A stretch of 64,000 nucleotides of DNA from Hanstruepera neustonica (lineage in GTDB: Bacteria > Bacteroidota > Bacteroidia > Flavobacteriales > Flavobacteriaceae). Each line of letters begins with the position of its first letter. Position 1 is the stretch's first letter. The DNA lies in NCBI RefSeq assembly GCF_002895005.1, contig NZ_POWF01000001.1:943209-1007208 (forward strand), read 5' to 3'. The position numbers and the translations under genes were made by a program. A model generated the notes under the pieces. It did no database searches. It saw only the letters and a program-made list of their open reading frames with translations, and was not told the DNA's origin. Of the stretch, positions 24,851-35,794 are shown in pieces.

Positions 24851-27800
24851 TTAAAATGTTGCATTAAGTTTAAAACCAAAAGTTCTAGTAACAGGGTACT
24901 GACCAATCGCAGCTAAACCACCTCCAGCAATGTTAGTAGTTTGAGAAGTTTCAGGATCGTTGTAGTTTCTGTTTTCTTTTGGTAAAATCATAAATGGGTT
25001 TCTTGCTTGTACACCAACCGTAATTCCTTTCATCATTGTGTTTTCTAATAATTTAGATGGAAGCGTGTACGATAATGCTAATTCACGACACTTGAATGCT
25101 GTTGCATCTAATACAAAGTTTTCAGTGTTTGTGTAGTAGTCATTAGAGTAGTAGTTCAAGAATGATGAATAAGAAGTACCCCCTGTAATAACACCAGTGT
25201 TAGCAACATATTCACCAGAACCTGGAGATGTTTCAACAGCTGAGTTAGGGAAAATAAATCCTGTTCTACCATTTTGAGCAGATTCTACTAAGTGACCTGA
25301 CCATGATAACCATGATTTACCACCTGACCAGAATTGGTGACCAGTTCTGTAATCAAAAGTAGCTGCTAATCTTAAACCTTTAAAAGTCATAAAAGTGTTC
25401 AAACCGATAATGTAATCAGGGTTAGTCTTTCCTAATACAATTAAATCTGGTGTTTGAACAGGTGTACCAGTAGTTGGATCAATAATCACACGACCTTGTG
25501 GATCTCTTGAATAACCAACACCTTGTATAAGTGGGAACTCTTGACCTTCAATAGCATATATACCTACTGGGTTAGCATTACCAGTAAAAGCATTAATAGC
25601 TACTTGTTCTGCATCTCCTTCTAGCTCCTCTACGGTACTCTTGTTAGTTGCATAAGAGAAATTAGCTTGCCATCTGAAACCATCAGACTCTTTTGACCAG
25701 ATTGGTCTTAATCCTAAATCAACTTCAAAACCTTCAGAAGATAATTCACCAATATTAGCTCTAACTTGAGTTACACCAGAAGCATAAGATACAGCTTTGT
25801 TAGAAATTAAGTCAGTCGTTTTAGTTGTATAGTAAGACGCATCTAATGTTATTCTATCTTTAAAGAAACCTGCACTTAAATTGAACTCGATAGACTCAAT
25901 AAATTCAGGCTTTAAGTTAGGGTCAGTAATTGATGTTGTTTGTGAGAATGAGTTAATTGTTCCGTAAGGGAAACCAGTGGTTTGAGCCAATACAGGGTTA
26001 ACCGAATATGCACCAAAAGCACCATCGTTACCTACTTTTACCCAGTTACCAGCAATTTTTAAGTAGTTTAATGTATCACCACCAAAATCAAATGCTTTGG
26101 TTGGAATAAAAGATACACCCACACTAGGATAGAAGAATGAATTATTATCCTCACTTAAAATTGACGTCCAGTCATTACGACCTGTAACGTTTAAAGTTAA
26201 GTAGTCTTTAAAGTCTAATTGAAGGTTACCATATAATGCGTAAGAGCGTCTTCTTGACCAACCGTTGTTTCCAAAACCATTTACATCGGCTTGTCCAGTA
26301 ATATTGGTAATGTTGTAGAAACCATCAATAGTCAAGTTGTTACCACTAATCTGTGAAGAAGAGAAATAACGGTCTTGAATATTGTTACCGATGTTCGCTG
26401 ACAATGAAATATCATCAGTTAATTCATAGTTAAAGTTCGCAATTAAATCACCATAGTAATTTGAAGTCATGGTATTACGTCTTCCATAAGAACTTTGTGT
26501 TGTATGGTCACCACCACCAACATTCAATGTATCTACGTAACCGTTAACCCAAGATTGAGAATCAGTACTAGATGTAAACATGTTACCGTTGTAACGGATA
26601 TCAATATTGTCATTAATTTCATAACCTAAATTAATAACTCCGTTAAATTGATCTTGTCTGAAATCGTTTCTTTCATTGTCACGAATCCAGTAAGGACTAC
26701 GGTAGTAAGATGTCCAGTGAGTTGCATTATTAGGAGCAGAGAACTCTTCAACAGGAATGTTGGTTGCTGTTTGAAGTAATTCCAAAAACAGTCCTCCATT
26801 TGTTTGTTCAGTTCTACTATTAATATAACTTACGTTTCCTTCTACTGTCCACTTACCAACTTTTTTACCAGCTTTAAAGTTAAACGAGTTTCTACGTAAT
26901 TTATCGTTTTCTACAACGAATTCAGAATCTAATCTGTTTGCAGAGAAAAATACATAACCATTATCTAGGTTACCAGCAGAAATAGAAACTGTATTTTGAG
27001 TTGTTACACCATCTTTAAAGAATTCTTTAATGTTATCTTTAATTGGACTATATGGGAAATAACGATAAGTTCCATCTTCTAGAGGTAGACCTGTTGGACG
27101 AATTTGACCATCAAATTCTGGTCCCCAACCACCATTTTCGTAAGATGTATGAACACCGTTCCATCCTTGACCATAACGAAGCTGTCTGTCTGGAACAAAA
27201 GCAACTGTTTCAATATCAATTGCAGAATTCACATTGATAGTAAACTTATCTCCATCACCAATATTCTTTTTGGTAGTAACAATTACCGCACCACCAGATG
27301 CTTGCTGACCATAAAGAGCCGCACCATTCGCACCTTTCAATACGTTAACTGTTTCAATGATGTTTGGATCAATGTCAGTTAAATCTAAATCAGTAATTAC
27401 ACCATCTATAACGACTAATGCGCTGTTGTTACCACTTACAGTAACTAAACTACGAAGTCTAATGTTGGTGCTTTTGTTTACACCACTGTTAGTAGTGTTA
27501 ATCTGCAGACCAGAAACCTTACCTGCCAAACCTTGAACCACGTTAGGGTTTTGAGCCTGAACAAGTTCTTCTGATTGAACTTCTTGGTATGCGGTTGTAA
27601 TCTCATCCTTTTTTCTAGCAATACCAAATGCAGTAATTACAACTTCTTCAAGTGCTTCACTATCAACTTCCATTGCAAAGCTAATGTTGTTGGCTGTTCC
27701 AATAGTCATTTCTTTGGTTGTGTAGCCTAAAAAGGAATAAGTTAATACATCACCAGTATTAGCAGTAATGGAATAATTTCCATCAAAATCTGTCTGAGTA

Positions 27801-27955
27801 CCAGTAGTTGTACCTTTTACAATAATGTTAACCCCAGGAAGCGGCAATCCGTTTTCATCGGATATAGTTCCTGAAATTGTTTTTTCTTGCGCAAACGTAA
27901 GTTGCACAACAAACGCTAGGAATAGCGTTAAAATTCCACTAAACTTTGTTTTCAT
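24851..27955 (-). CDS. SusC/RagA-type TonB-linked outer-membrane transporter
   Basis: This 1034-residue transporter has a signal peptide ending TFAQ. A carboxypeptidase-regulatory-like domain follows at about 24-95 (ISGTISDENGLPLPG, TQTDFDGNYSI). A plug domain comes next (EEVVITAFG, VVQGLAGKVSGLQI, ALVVIDGV, NVLKGANGAALYGQQASGGAV) and then a 22-strand barrel ending TRTFGFKLNATF. It imports ligands captured by its SusD partner using TonB energy. No glycosidase, peptidase or regulator gene is next to it, so the substrate cannot be inferred. The N-terminal module reappears inside the macroglobulin. Confidence 0.97.
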   Translation of the reverse strand: MKTKFSGILTLFLAFVVQLTFAQEKTISGTISDENGLPLPGVNIIVKGTTTGTQTDFDGNYSITANTGDVLTYSFLGYTTKEMTIGTANNISFAMEVDSEALEEVVITAFGIARKKDEITTAYQEVQSEELVQAQNPNVVQGLAGKVSGLQINTTNSGVNKSTNIRLRSLVTVSGNNSALVVIDGVITDLDLTDIDPNIIETVNVLKGANGAALYGQQASGGAVIVTTKKNIGDGDKFTINVNSAIDIETVAFVPDRQLRYGQGWNGVHTSYENGGWGPEFDGQIRPTGLPLEDGTYRYFPYSPIKDNIKEFFKDGVTTQNTVSISAGNLDNGYVFFSANRLDSEFVVENDKLRRNSFNFKAGKKVGKWTVEGNVSYINSRTEQTNGGLFLELLQTATNIPVEEFSAPNNATHWTSYYRSPYWIRDNERNDFRQDQFNGVINLGYEINDNIDIRYNGNMFTSSTDSQSWVNGYVDTLNVGGGDHTTQSSYGRRNTMTSNYYGDLIANFNYELTDDISLSANIGNNIQDRYFSSSQISGNNLTIDGFYNITNITGQADVNGFGNNGWSRRRSYALYGNLQLDFKDYLTLNVTGRNDWTSILSEDNNSFFYPSVGVSFIPTKAFDFGGDTLNYLKIAGNWVKVGNDGAFGAYSVNPVLAQTTGFPYGTINSFSQTTSITDPNLKPEFIESIEFNLSAGFFKDRITLDASYYTTKTTDLISNKAVSYASGVTQVRANIGELSSEGFEVDLGLRPIWSKESDGFRWQANFSYATNKSTVEELEGDAEQVAINAFTGNANPVGIYAIEGQEFPLIQGVGYSRDPQGRVIIDPTTGTPVQTPDLIVLGKTNPDYIIGLNTFMTFKGLRLAATFDYRTGHQFWSGGKSWLSWSGHLVESAQNGRTGFIFPNSAVETSPGSGEYVANTGVITGGTSYSSFLNYYSNDYYTNTENFVLDATAFKCRELALSYTLPSKLLENTMMKGITVGVQARNPFMILPKENRNYNDPETSQTTNIAGGGLAAIGQYPVTRTFGFKLNATF

Positions 27956-28075
27956 TTTATATTTTATTTGAATTAGTCTACGCCAAAAATCATAATAAAA
28001 AGTTAATTAAACAATAATTATTGGTTAAAATTTTAATTTTTTTTTCAAAAAAAAGCTTTTGAACGGTCATTATAC

Positions 28076-29773
28076 CTAAAAAATTGCTGTTAAGCTAAGG
28101 TGAATTTGTGAATTGGAAAACTTAAAATTTTGATTTTCGTTTTTACCATTGGCATAATTAAAACGTAATAGACCAGCTTTAGTCAACAGACCAAAACCAA
28201 TTCCAAAGCTGTAAAGCTTTTCTTTTTGTTTAATGACATCATTCTCCAAATAGGCAATATCAATTATGGAATGTACATATACACTATTACTCAATAAGTA
28301 ACGGTACTCCGTATTTAATAAGGTGTAAAAAGAAGCACTTAAACTGTTTTCATTGAAACCTCTTATGGAGTTTATACCACCAAATCGAACCAATTCGTTT
28401 TCAAGATAGTTATCCGAAATCAAATTGAAACCTTGGGTGCGGAGAAAAATACTGTTTTTGTTATTGAGATTAAATATTTTGAATGCATCTAAAATCAACT
28501 GTACCTGATTGGTTTTAATTTCTGTGGATTTGCGATTCCCAATTCCCACTTCAAAATCAATTAATGCATTTTTACGAAAGAGTCTACTTTCATTTTGTCG
28601 TAACAAGAACTCATACCTTACATGATATAAATTCGAAGAAAAATCTTGAATAGATGGGTCAAGGCTTTCGTCATTCAGTAAATTATTTGATTTAACAGAT
28701 TTCAAACCTAATGAAAAGCGATTTTTTGGGTTCATTTGATAAAAGACCCTTAAGTTTTGGTTGGTCGAAGTAAAAGAGGAATCTTTTTTGAAAATTCTTA
28801 ATTCAAGCTCTGTTCCAATAGGTGTGTTGAATAAGTAAGGTAATGCCAAGCGCGCATTGAATGTTTTTTGTTCGTTCTCATCACTTTTATAAACTAATGA
28901 AAGGGTTTCGCCAAAGTTCAGATTGTTCACAAGATCCAAATTCAAGTAGCCATTAAATTCAATATTGCCGGTTTCCTCGTTTGTTCCGAATCCTAAAAAC
29001 CCATCAAAGCTATTACTACGGTTTTTTTCTACATACATATATAATATGGTGGAATCTTTGCTGAATAGAATTTCGGGTTCTTTTATTTGATTAGCGAATT
29101 GTAAATCTTCCAAAGACTTTGTCTTGTCTTTTATGATTTCTAAATTAAGAACGTCACCAGTTTTTAACTTTAGGTAATGTTTTAAAAATGATTTTGGAAA
29201 TTTTTCATAACCCTTGACGATAATTTTGTCAACTTTTCTTTGAAAATCTACTTTCTCTAAAATTAGTACTGCTCTTAATTCATGATCACCAGTTTTTTGA
29301 ATTTCTGAAAGTTTCAGTTCATTGAATGGAAAGCCTTTTTCTGATATTCGGGAATTAATGAACTCTAAAGATTTTTCAATTGATGATATAGACACAACAA
29401 AAGTGCTATCAGTGACTCGGTTAGATATTTTTTTAATCAGGTCCTTTGGGATAATTTGCGATGAATAGCTAATAGTTATGAACTCATATTTATGCCCTAG
29501 TGCAAATACCGAACTAAAGGTGGTGTCATTAATTTGAGTAATGGTGTTTTGAGTGCATTCAATATAACCCATACTTTGAACTCTTTTTTTTAACGAGTTA
29601 ATTTCAAGGTTAATTGAATTAAAGTCTTTGTGATTTTTTTTGTAGCCTAATGAATCTAAAAGAGCTGTTTCTGTCTTATCGTTGCCATCAATTTTCAAGC
29701 GTAAATTTTGACTACTGAGTTCCAAAGAAAAACCTACATATATAATAAGGAGTAATAGAAGTGTTTTTTGCAC
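28076..29773 (-). CDS. Omp85/BamA-TamA superfamily outer-membrane protein
   Basis: This 565-residue protein has a signal peptide (ending LELSSQ), POTRA-like repeats in about residues 80-250 (VDKIIVKGYEKFPKSFLKHYLKLKTGD is clearest) and a C-terminal 16-stranded barrel. The hallmark IRGFNENS near residue 470 matches the RGF motif on strand L6 that seals Omp85 barrels. It is smaller than BamA and more like TamA or patatin-free surface-antigen proteins. A role in outer-membrane protein or lipid export is likely but not specified. It stands alone, divergent from the ribosomal cluster. Confidence 0.85.
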   Translation of the reverse strand: MQKTLLLLLIIYVGFSLELSSQNLRLKIDGNDKTETALLDSLGYKKNHKDFNSINLEINSLKKRVQSMGYIECTQNTITQINDTTFSSVFALGHKYEFITISYSSQIIPKDLIKKISNRVTDSTFVVSISSIEKSLEFINSRISEKGFPFNELKLSEIQKTGDHELRAVLILEKVDFQRKVDKIIVKGYEKFPKSFLKHYLKLKTGDVLNLEIIKDKTKSLEDLQFANQIKEPEILFSKDSTILYMYVEKNRSNSFDGFLGFGTNEETGNIEFNGYLNLDLVNNLNFGETLSLVYKSDENEQKTFNARLALPYLFNTPIGTELELRIFKKDSSFTSTNQNLRVFYQMNPKNRFSLGLKSVKSNNLLNDESLDPSIQDFSSNLYHVRYEFLLRQNESRLFRKNALIDFEVGIGNRKSTEIKTNQVQLILDAFKIFNLNNKNSIFLRTQGFNLISDNYLENELVRFGGINSIRGFNENSLSASFYTLLNTEYRYLLSNSVYVHSIIDIAYLENDVIKQKEKLYSFGIGFGLLTKAGLLRFNYANGKNENQNFKFSNSQIHLSLTAIF

Positions 29774-29876
29774 GCTATCATTTTAGGTTTGCAATGTAAA
29801 ATTAACGTAAAATGTAACGTATTTGTATGTTAGGATAAGTGATTTTTATTTTGCCTTGAAAATTAATCTATTAACA

Positions 29877-29907
29877 TTTGAAAAATTGAAATTAATTTCT
29901 ACCTTTG
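29877..29907 (+). promoter_or_regulatory. main promoter of the str/S10 ribosomal cluster
   Basis: TTTG at 29877-29880, a spacer of exactly 19 bases and TACCTTTG at 29900-29907 are a perfect match to the Bacteroidota housekeeping promoter. It is 43 bases before rpsL. Confidence 0.93.
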
Positions 29908-29911
29908 CAGC

Positions 29912-29925
29912 CCTCAAAAGTGAGG
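29912..29925 (+). promoter_or_regulatory. 5'-terminal leader hairpin of the rpsL transcript
   Basis: CCTCA-AAAG-TGAGG forms a 5-bp stem with a 4-base loop a few bases after the likely transcription start. It could protect the 5' end or bind a ribosomal protein; this role is inferred. Confidence 0.5.
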
Positions 29926-29950
29926 TTAAACAAAATTTATATAGAAATAT

Positions 29951-30325
29951 ATGCCAACAATTTCACAATTAGTACGAAAAGGAAGAGCCAAAATAACCAA
30001 GAAGAGTAAATCGGCTGCTTTAGATTCGTGTCCACAAAGACGTGGGGTTTGTACGCGTGTTTACACTACAACACCTAAAAAACCAAACTCGGCAATGCGT
30101 AAAGTTGCAAGGGTAAGGTTAACTAACGGTAAAGAGGTGAACGCTTATATCCCAGGTGAAGGTCACAACCTACAAGAGCACTCGATAGTATTGGTTAGAG
30201 GTGGAAGGGTAAAAGATTTGCCAGGAGTTAGATATCACATTGTTCGTGGTGCCTTAGACACAGCAGGTGTTGCAGGTAGAACACAACGTAGATCTAAGTA
30301 TGGTGCAAAACGCCCTAAGAAGTAA
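29951..30325 (+). CDS. rpsL: 30S ribosomal protein S12
   Basis: This 124-residue S12 is in the decoding centre of the small subunit. The loop [13 protein letters not shown] holds the Lys residues at 43-44 whose change gives streptomycin resistance; they are wild-type here. [13 protein letters not shown], the second conserved loop, is intact. It is the first gene of the cluster, 43 bases after the promoter. Confidence 0.99.
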   Translation: MPTISQLVRKGRAKITKKSKSAALDSCPQRRGVCTRVYTTTPKKPNSAMRKVARVRLTNGKEVNAYIPGEGHNLQEHSIVLVRGGRVKDLPGVRYHIVRGALDTAGVAGRTQRRSKYGAKRPKK

Positions 30326-30347
30326 TTAAAAACTTTAAGAAGAAGAC

Positions 30348-30824
30348 ATGAGAAAAAGACAAGCGAAAAAAAGACCGCTTTTACCAGATCCACGTTTTAA
30401 CGACCAGTTAGTAACGCGTTTTGTTAACATGATGATGTGGGATGGTAAAAAGTCTGTAGCTTTTAAAGTGTTTTACGATGCTATTGATATCGTAGATCGA
30501 AAGAAAACAGATGACGAAAAAACAGCTTTAGAACTTTGGAAAGATGCGTTATCAAATGTGATGCCTCACGTAGAAGTGCGTAGCCGTCGTGTTGGTGGTG
30601 CTACATTCCAAATTCCAATGCAAATTCGTCCAGACCGTAAAGTTTCTACAGCAATGAAATGGTTAATTAGCTATTCGCGTAAAAGAAACGAAAAATCTAT
30701 GGCTCAAAAATTGGCTGCAGAAATTTTAGCTGCTGCTAAAGAAGAAGGAGCTGCTGTTAAGAAAAGAGTTGATACTCACAAGATGGCAGAAGCAAACAAA
30801 GCATTCTCACACTTTAGATTTTAA
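30348..30824 (+). CDS. rpsG: 30S ribosomal protein S7
   Basis: This 158-residue S7 nucleates assembly of the 30S head by binding the 3' major domain of 16S r[20 protein letters not shown], the [17 protein letters not shown] loop and the [13 protein letters not shown] tail are family features. It lies 22 bases after rpsL and 6 bases before fusA. Confidence 0.99.
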   Translation: MRKRQAKKRPLLPDPRFNDQLVTRFVNMMMWDGKKSVAFKVFYDAIDIVDRKKTDDEKTALELWKDALSNVMPHVEVRSRRVGGATFQIPMQIRPDRKVSTAMKWLISYSRKRNEKSMAQKLAAEILAAAKEEGAAVKKRVDTHKMAEANKAFSHFRF

Positions 30825-30830
30825 TTTACG

Positions 30831-32960
30831 ATGGCACAAAGAGATTTAAAATATACAAGAAACATAGGTATTGCTGCACATATTGATGCAGGAAAAACAA
30901 CAACTACAGAGCGTATCCTTTTTTATACAGGTGTATCTCACAAAATTGGTGAAGTACATGATGGTGCGGCTACTATGGACTGGATGGAACAAGAGCAAGA
31001 AAGAGGTATTACCATTACTTCTGCTGCTACAACTTGTACATGGCAATTTCCATTAGAAAACGCGCAACCAACTCCTGAAACAAAAGGATATCACTTTAAC
31101 ATTATCGATACTCCAGGTCACGTTGATTTTACGGTGGAAGTAAACCGTTCTTTACGTGTATTGGATGGATTGGTATTCTTGTTTAGTGCAGTTGATGGTG
31201 TTGAACCACAATCTGAAACTAACTGGAGATTGGCCGATAACTATAAAGTTCCAAGAATTGGTTTCGTTAACAAAATGGACCGTCAAGGATCAAACTTTAT
31301 GGCTGTATGCCAACAGGTTAAAGATATGTTGAAGTCAAACGCTGTTCCAATTGTATTGAACATTGGTGACGAGGCTGACTTTAAAGGTATTGTTGATTTA
31401 GTAAAAAACAGAGCTATTGTATGGCATGAAGATACGCAAGGGGCAACTTTTGATGTTATCGAAATTCCAGATGATTTAAAAGCTGAAGCTAAAAAATACA
31501 GAGCATTACTTATCGAAGAGGTTGCCACTTATGATGAAAACCTTTTAGAGAAGTTCATGGAAGATGAAGATTCAATTACTGAAGACGAAATCCACGCAGC
31601 ACTTCGTGCAGCGGTTATGGATATGGCTATCATTCCAATGATTTGTGGTTCTTCATTTAAAAACAAAGGGGTGCAATTTTTATTGGATGCTGTTTGTCGT
31701 TACTTACCATCTCCAGTTGATAGAGATAGTATTGTAGGTACAAATCCAGATACTGAAGAAGAAGAAGTGCGTAAACCAGATGTTACAGCGCCTTTCTCTG
31801 CATTAGCATTTAAGATTGCTACTGACCCTTACGTTGGTCGTTTGGCTTTCTTCCGTGCTTATTCAGGTCGTTTGGATGCTGGTTCATATGTGTTGAATAA
31901 TCGTTCAGGAAACAAAGAGCGTATTTCACGTATTTACCAAATGCACGCAAATAAGCAAAATGCTATTGAATATATTGAAGCTGGTGATATTGGTGCAGCA
32001 GTTGGTTTTAAGGATATTAAGACTGGAGACACCTTGTCTTCTGAAAAGCATCCAATTGTTTTGGAAAGTATGAACTTCCCAGATCCGGTAATTGGTATTG
32101 CTGTTGAGCCTAAAACTAAAGCTGATGTTGATAAACTTGGTATGGCGTTAGCCAAATTAGCCGAGGAAGATCCAACATTCACTGTAAGAACAGATGAAGC
32201 CTCTGGCCAGACTATCATTTCTGGTATGGGTGAGCTTCACTTAGATATTATTGTTGACCGTTTGAAGCGTGAGTTCAAGGTTGAAGTTAACCAAGGACAG
32301 CCTCAAGTAGAATACAAAGAAGCTATTACAAGACGTGCTGAACACAGAGAAGTTTACAAAAAACAATCTGGTGGACGTGGTAAATTTGCTGATATTGTAT
32401 TTACATTGGAGCCTGCTGAAGAAGGTAAACAAGGTCTTGAATTCGTATCTGAAATTAAAGGTGGTAACGTTCCTAAAGAATTTATCCCTTCAATTGAAAA
32501 AGGATTTAAAATGGCTATGGTCAATGGTCCATTGGCAGGATATGAAGTTGATGCTATGAAAGTAACATTAACGGATGGTTCTTACCACGATGTGGATTCT
32601 GATCAATTATCATTCGAATTGGCTGCTAAATTAGGATTTAAAGCTGCTGCAAAAGCTGCAAAAGCTGTAATCATGGAGCCTATCATGAAATTAGAAGTGC
32701 TTACTCCTGAAGAAAACATGGGAGATATTGTAGGTGACCTTAACCGTCGTCGTGGTCAAGTTAACAACATGAGCGACAGAGCAGGTTCAAAAGTTATTAA
32801 GGCAGATGTGCCACTATCAGAAATGTTTGGTTATGTAACAGCGTTACGTACCTTATCTTCTGGTAGAGCAACATCTACAATGGAATTTTCACATTATGCT
32901 GAAACACCTTCAAACATATCTGAAGAAGTGATTAAAGCAGCTAAAGGAGTTGAAGCTTAA
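30831..32960 (+). CDS. fusA: elongation factor G
   Basis: This 709-residue translocation GTPase has P-loop [12 protein letters not shown] (G1), switch [10 protein letters not shown] (G2), DTPGHVDFT (G3) and NKMD (G4). Domains III-V include YKEAI and GRGKFADI. The G' domain carries an insertion ahead of switch II ([13 protein letters not shown]) common in Bacteroidota. The organisation is the canonical str order, but no tuf gene follows. Confidence 0.99.
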   Translation: MAQRDLKYTRNIGIAAHIDAGKTTTTERILFYTGVSHKIGEVHDGAATMDWMEQEQERGITITSAATTCTWQFPLENAQPTPETKGYHFNIIDTPGHVDFTVEVNRSLRVLDGLVFLFSAVDGVEPQSETNWRLADNYKVPRIGFVNKMDRQGSNFMAVCQQVKDMLKSNAVPIVLNIGDEADFKGIVDLVKNRAIVWHEDTQGATFDVIEIPDDLKAEAKKYRALLIEEVATYDENLLEKFMEDEDSITEDEIHAALRAAVMDMAIIPMICGSSFKNKGVQFLLDAVCRYLPSPVDRDSIVGTNPDTEEEEVRKPDVTAPFSALAFKIATDPYVGRLAFFRAYSGRLDAGSYVLNNRSGNKERISRIYQMHANKQNAIEYIEAGDIGAAVGFKDIKTGDTLSSEKHPIVLESMNFPDPVIGIAVEPKTKADVDKLGMALAKLAEEDPTFTVRTDEASGQTIISGMGELHLDIIVDRLKREFKVEVNQGQPQVEYKEAITRRAEHREVYKKQSGGRGKFADIVFTLEPAEEGKQGLEFVSEIKGGNVPKEFIPSIEKGFKMAMVNGPLAGYEVDAMKVTLTDGSYHDVDSDQLSFELAAKLGFKAAAKAAKAVIMEPIMKLEVLTPEENMGDIVGDLNRRRGQVNNMSDRAGSKVIKADVPLSEMFGYVTALRTLSSGRATSTMEFSHYAETPSNISEEVIKAAKGVEA

Positions 32961-32971
32961 ATCTTAAGAAA

Positions 32972-33277
32972 ATGAGTCAAAAAATTAGAATAAAATTAAA
33001 GTCTTACGATCACAATTTGGTGGATAAGTCTGCTGACAAGATTGTAAAAACAGTTAAAAGTACGGGTGCTGTGGTTACGGGTCCAATTCCGTTACCAACT
33101 CACAAGAAAATTTTTACTGTATTACGTTCACCTCACGTAAATAAGAAGTCAAGAGAGCAATTCCAATTAAGTTCTTACAAGCGCTTATTGGATATTTACT
33201 CATCTTCTTCAAAGACTATCGATGCTTTAATGAAACTTGAATTACCAAGTGGCGTTGAAGTAGAGATCAAAGTGTAA
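32972..33277 (+). CDS. rpsJ: 30S ribosomal protein S10 (NusE)
   Basis: This 101-residue S10 is part of the 30S head and, as NusE, of the transcription antitermination complex that works on boxA sequences such as the one at 63878. [15 protein letters not shown] at the start and the [24 protein letters not shown] loop are diagnostic. It is separated from rplC by an unusually long structured spacer. Confidence 0.99.
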   Translation: MSQKIRIKLKSYDHNLVDKSADKIVKTVKSTGAVVTGPIPLPTHKKIFTVLRSPHVNKKSREQFQLSSYKRLLDIYSSSSKTIDALMKLELPSGVEVEIKV

Positions 33278-33405
33278 GTAAGATAAGCGAACATGTCCTT
33301 GACGATGGTCAGGGAAAAACGGAAAAAATACAATTCAAGGCTGAAACGTATTTTTCAGCCTTGAGTTTTAATAAATAGAATAATAACAATTAATAATTAA
33401 TAAAT
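33278..33405 (+). promoter_or_regulatory. structured rpsJ-rplC spacer with two hairpins
   Basis: The first hairpin is TCCTTGAC-GATG-GTCAGGGA (33296-33315, one G-U pair). The second is a strong stem with TCAAGGCTGAA at 33335-33345 pairing with TTCAGCCTTGA at 33354-33364, followed by GTTTTA. Most other spacers in the cluster are under 25 bases. The second stem could be an attenuator or a binding site for a ribosomal protein. Confidence 0.65.
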
Positions 33406-34023
33406 ATGTCTGGGTTAATAGGAAAAAAAATCGGTATGACCAGCATTTTCGATGAGAATGGAAAGAATATTCCATGTACAGTTATCGAAGCTGGCCCATG
33501 TATCGTTACCCAAGTCAGAACCGAAGAAGTTGATGGTTATAATGCCGTGCAACTTGGTTTCGATGACGCGACAGAAAAAAGTGCTACAAAAGCTGATTTA
33601 GGTCATGCTAAAAAAGCAGGTACTTCTGTAAAACGCAAAGTTGTTGAATTCCAAGGTTTTGAGGAGGAGTACAAATTAGGTGATGCTATCACTGTAGAGC
33701 ACTTTATTGAAGGGGAGTTTGTTGATATCTCGGGAACTTCAAAAGGTAAAGGATTCCAAGGTGTGGTCAAGCGTCATGGTTTTGGTGGTGTCGGTCAAGC
33801 TACGCATGGTCAGCACAACCGTTTAAGAGCACCTGGTTCTATTGGAGCCGCTTCTTACCCTGCTAGAGTATTCAAAGGAATGCGTATGGCCGGAAGAATG
33901 GGTGGAGAAAAAGTGAAAGTTGAAAATTTAAGAGTTTTAAAAGTAGTTCCTGAAAAGAACTTGCTTGTTGTAAAGGGATGTGTTCCTGGTCACAAAAACG
34001 CTTATGTAATTATTAGAAAGTAA
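33406..34023 (+). CDS. rplC: 50S ribosomal protein L3
   Basis: This 205-residue L3 starts assembly of the large subunit near the peptidyl-transferase centre. The start [19 protein letters not shown] and the long extension with [21 protein letters not shown], which carries the methylated Gln in E. coli, are present. Its TAA overlaps the ATG of rplD, indicating coupled translation. Confidence 0.99.
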   Translation: MSGLIGKKIGMTSIFDENGKNIPCTVIEAGPCIVTQVRTEEVDGYNAVQLGFDDATEKSATKADLGHAKKAGTSVKRKVVEFQGFEEEYKLGDAITVEHFIEGEFVDISGTSKGKGFQGVVKRHGFGGVGQATHGQHNRLRAPGSIGAASYPARVFKGMRMAGRMGGEKVKVENLRVLKVVPEKNLLVVKGCVPGHKNAYVIIRK

Positions 34024-34652
34024 TGAAGGTAGCAGTTTTAGATATAAACGGAAAAGACACAGGTAGAAAGGTAGACCTTTCTAATGATGTGTTTGCTATT
34101 GAGCCTAATAATCACGCAGTATATTTAGATGTTAAGCAGTATTTAGCTAACCAAAGACAAGGTACACACAAGGCTAAAGAACGTGCTGAAATAGCAGGAA
34201 GTACTCGCAAGATTAAGAAACAAAAGGGAACTGGTACAGCAAGAGCTGGTAGCATTAAGTCTGGAGTTTTTAAAGGTGGTGGTCGTATGTTCGGTCCAAG
34301 ACCAAGAAACTACAGTTTTAAATTGAATAAAAATTTAAAGCGTTTGGCTCGTAAATCGGCTTTATCAATGAAAGCTAATGAGAAGTCAATTGTGGTATTG
34401 GAAGACTTTAATTTCGATACTCCAAAGACTAAAAACTTTACAGCTGTTTTAAAGGCTTTAGACCTTGAAAACAAAAAATCTCTCTTTGTGTTGGGTGCGT
34501 CAAATAATAATGTATATTTGTCGTCACGCAATTTGAAAGGCTCGGAAGTTATAACTAATTCAGAATTAAGTACTTACAAAATACTTAATGCGAATCAAGT
34601 TGTGCTTTTAGAGAGTTCTTTAGAAGAAATTGAAACGAATTTAAGTAAATAA
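34023..34652 (+). CDS. rplD: 50S ribosomal protein L4
   Basis: This 209-residue L4 lines the peptide exit tunnel. The extended loop [16 protein letters not shown] is conserved and is where macrolide-resistance changes arise. In E. coli L4 represses its own operon; whether the rpsJ-rplC hairpins act that way here is unknown. The start overlaps the stop of rplC by one base (TAATG). Confidence 0.98.
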   Translation: MKVAVLDINGKDTGRKVDLSNDVFAIEPNNHAVYLDVKQYLANQRQGTHKAKERAEIAGSTRKIKKQKGTGTARAGSIKSGVFKGGGRMFGPRPRNYSFKLNKNLKRLARKSALSMKANEKSIVVLEDFNFDTPKTKNFTAVLKALDLENKKSLFVLGASNNNVYLSSRNLKGSEVITNSELSTYKILNANQVVLLESSLEEIETNLSK

Positions 34653-34659
34653 GAAACAG

Positions 34660-34950
34660 ATGAACATCTTAATTAAACCCATAATCACGGAAAAAGCGAC
34701 TGCAGATAGCGAGTTAAGAAACTGCTATACATTCGCTGTGAATACGAAGGCGAACAAGGTTGAAATCAAGAAAGCGGTTGAGGCTGCTTATGGCGTTTCT
34801 GTTGAAAAAGTTCGTACTATAAATGTCCGTCCAGAAAGAAGCACCAAGTATACAAAAACTGGTATTCAACATGGTAAAACAAATGCTGTTAAAAAAGCAA
34901 TTGTACAACTGGCGGAAGGTGAAATGATTGATTTATACAGTAACATGTAA
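34660..34950 (+). CDS. rplW: 50S ribosomal protein L23
   Basis: This 96-residue L23 sits at the tunnel exit and docks signal recognition particle and trigger factor. NILIKPIITEKAT, the opening, and the VNTKANKVEIKKAVEAAYGV helix are diagnostic. It lies 7 bases after rplD. Confidence 0.98.
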   Translation: MNILIKPIITEKATADSELRNCYTFAVNTKANKVEIKKAVEAAYGVSVEKVRTINVRPERSTKYTKTGIQHGKTNAVKKAIVQLAEGEMIDLYSNM

Positions 34951-34960
34951 TTAAAGACAA

Positions 34961-35788
34961 ATGTCAGTAAGAAAATTAAAACCAATCACACCAGGGCAGC
35001 GTTTTAGAGTAGTAAATGGGTATGACGCCATTACTACTGATAAGCCGGAGAAAAGTTTATTAGCTCCGAAAAAAAGGTCTGGTGGTAGAAACAGTCGCGG
35101 AAAAATGACCATGCGCTACATTGGTGGTGGTCATAAGAAAAGGTATCGTATTATCGATTTTAAGCGTAACAAAACTGGAATTCCAGCGGAAGTTAAGTCT
35201 ATCGAATACGATCCAAACAGAACAGCGTTTATTGCGTTGTTGAACTATCAAGATGGTGAAAAACGATACATCATTGCTCAAAATGGTCTTCAAGTTGGAC
35301 AGACTATTGTTTCTGGAAACGAGAACATCGCTCCAGAAATAGGAAATGCAATGCCATTATCACAAATTCCTTTAGGAACGATTATTTCTTGTGTTGAATT
35401 ACGTCCAGGTCAAGGAGCTGTTATGGCTCGTAGTGCTGGTACATTCGCACAATTAATGGCGCGTGATGGGAAGTTTGCCACGATTAAATTACCATCTGGT
35501 GAAACACGTTTAATATTAGCTGATTGTATGGCTACTATAGGTGTTATCTCTAATTCAGATCATCAGTTGTTAGTATCAGGTAAAGCTGGTAGAACAAGAT
35601 GGTTAGGTAGAAGACCACGTACAAGACCAGTTGTTATGAACCCTGTCGATCACCCAATGGGTGGTGGTGAAGGTAAGTCTTCAGGTGGACACCCACGTTC
35701 TAGAAATGGTATACCTGCTAAAGGTTATAGAACCCGTTCTAAAACAAAAGCGAGTAATAAATATATTGTAGAACGTAGAAAGAAATAA
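34961..35788 (+). CDS. rplB: 50S ribosomal protein L2
   Basis: This 275-residue L2 is needed for subunit joining and peptidyl transfer. The [15 protein letters not shown] segment and the C-terminal [19 protein letters not shown] with the conserved His are intact. It is in the standard position between rplW and rpsS. Confidence 0.99.
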   Translation: MSVRKLKPITPGQRFRVVNGYDAITTDKPEKSLLAPKKRSGGRNSRGKMTMRYIGGGHKKRYRIIDFKRNKTGIPAEVKSIEYDPNRTAFIALLNYQDGEKRYIIAQNGLQVGQTIVSGNENIAPEIGNAMPLSQIPLGTIISCVELRPGQGAVMARSAGTFAQLMARDGKFATIKLPSGETRLILADCMATIGVISNSDHQLLVSGKAGRTRWLGRRPRTRPVVMNPVDHPMGGGEGKSSGGHPRSRNGIPAKGYRTRSKTKASNKYIVERRKK

Positions 35789-35794
35789 TAAGTC

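Noticed and set aside
21636..27955. Polysaccharide utilisation locus
   Set aside because: No carbohydrate-active enzyme or regulator is present next to the SusC-SusD pair, so glycan use cannot be claimed.
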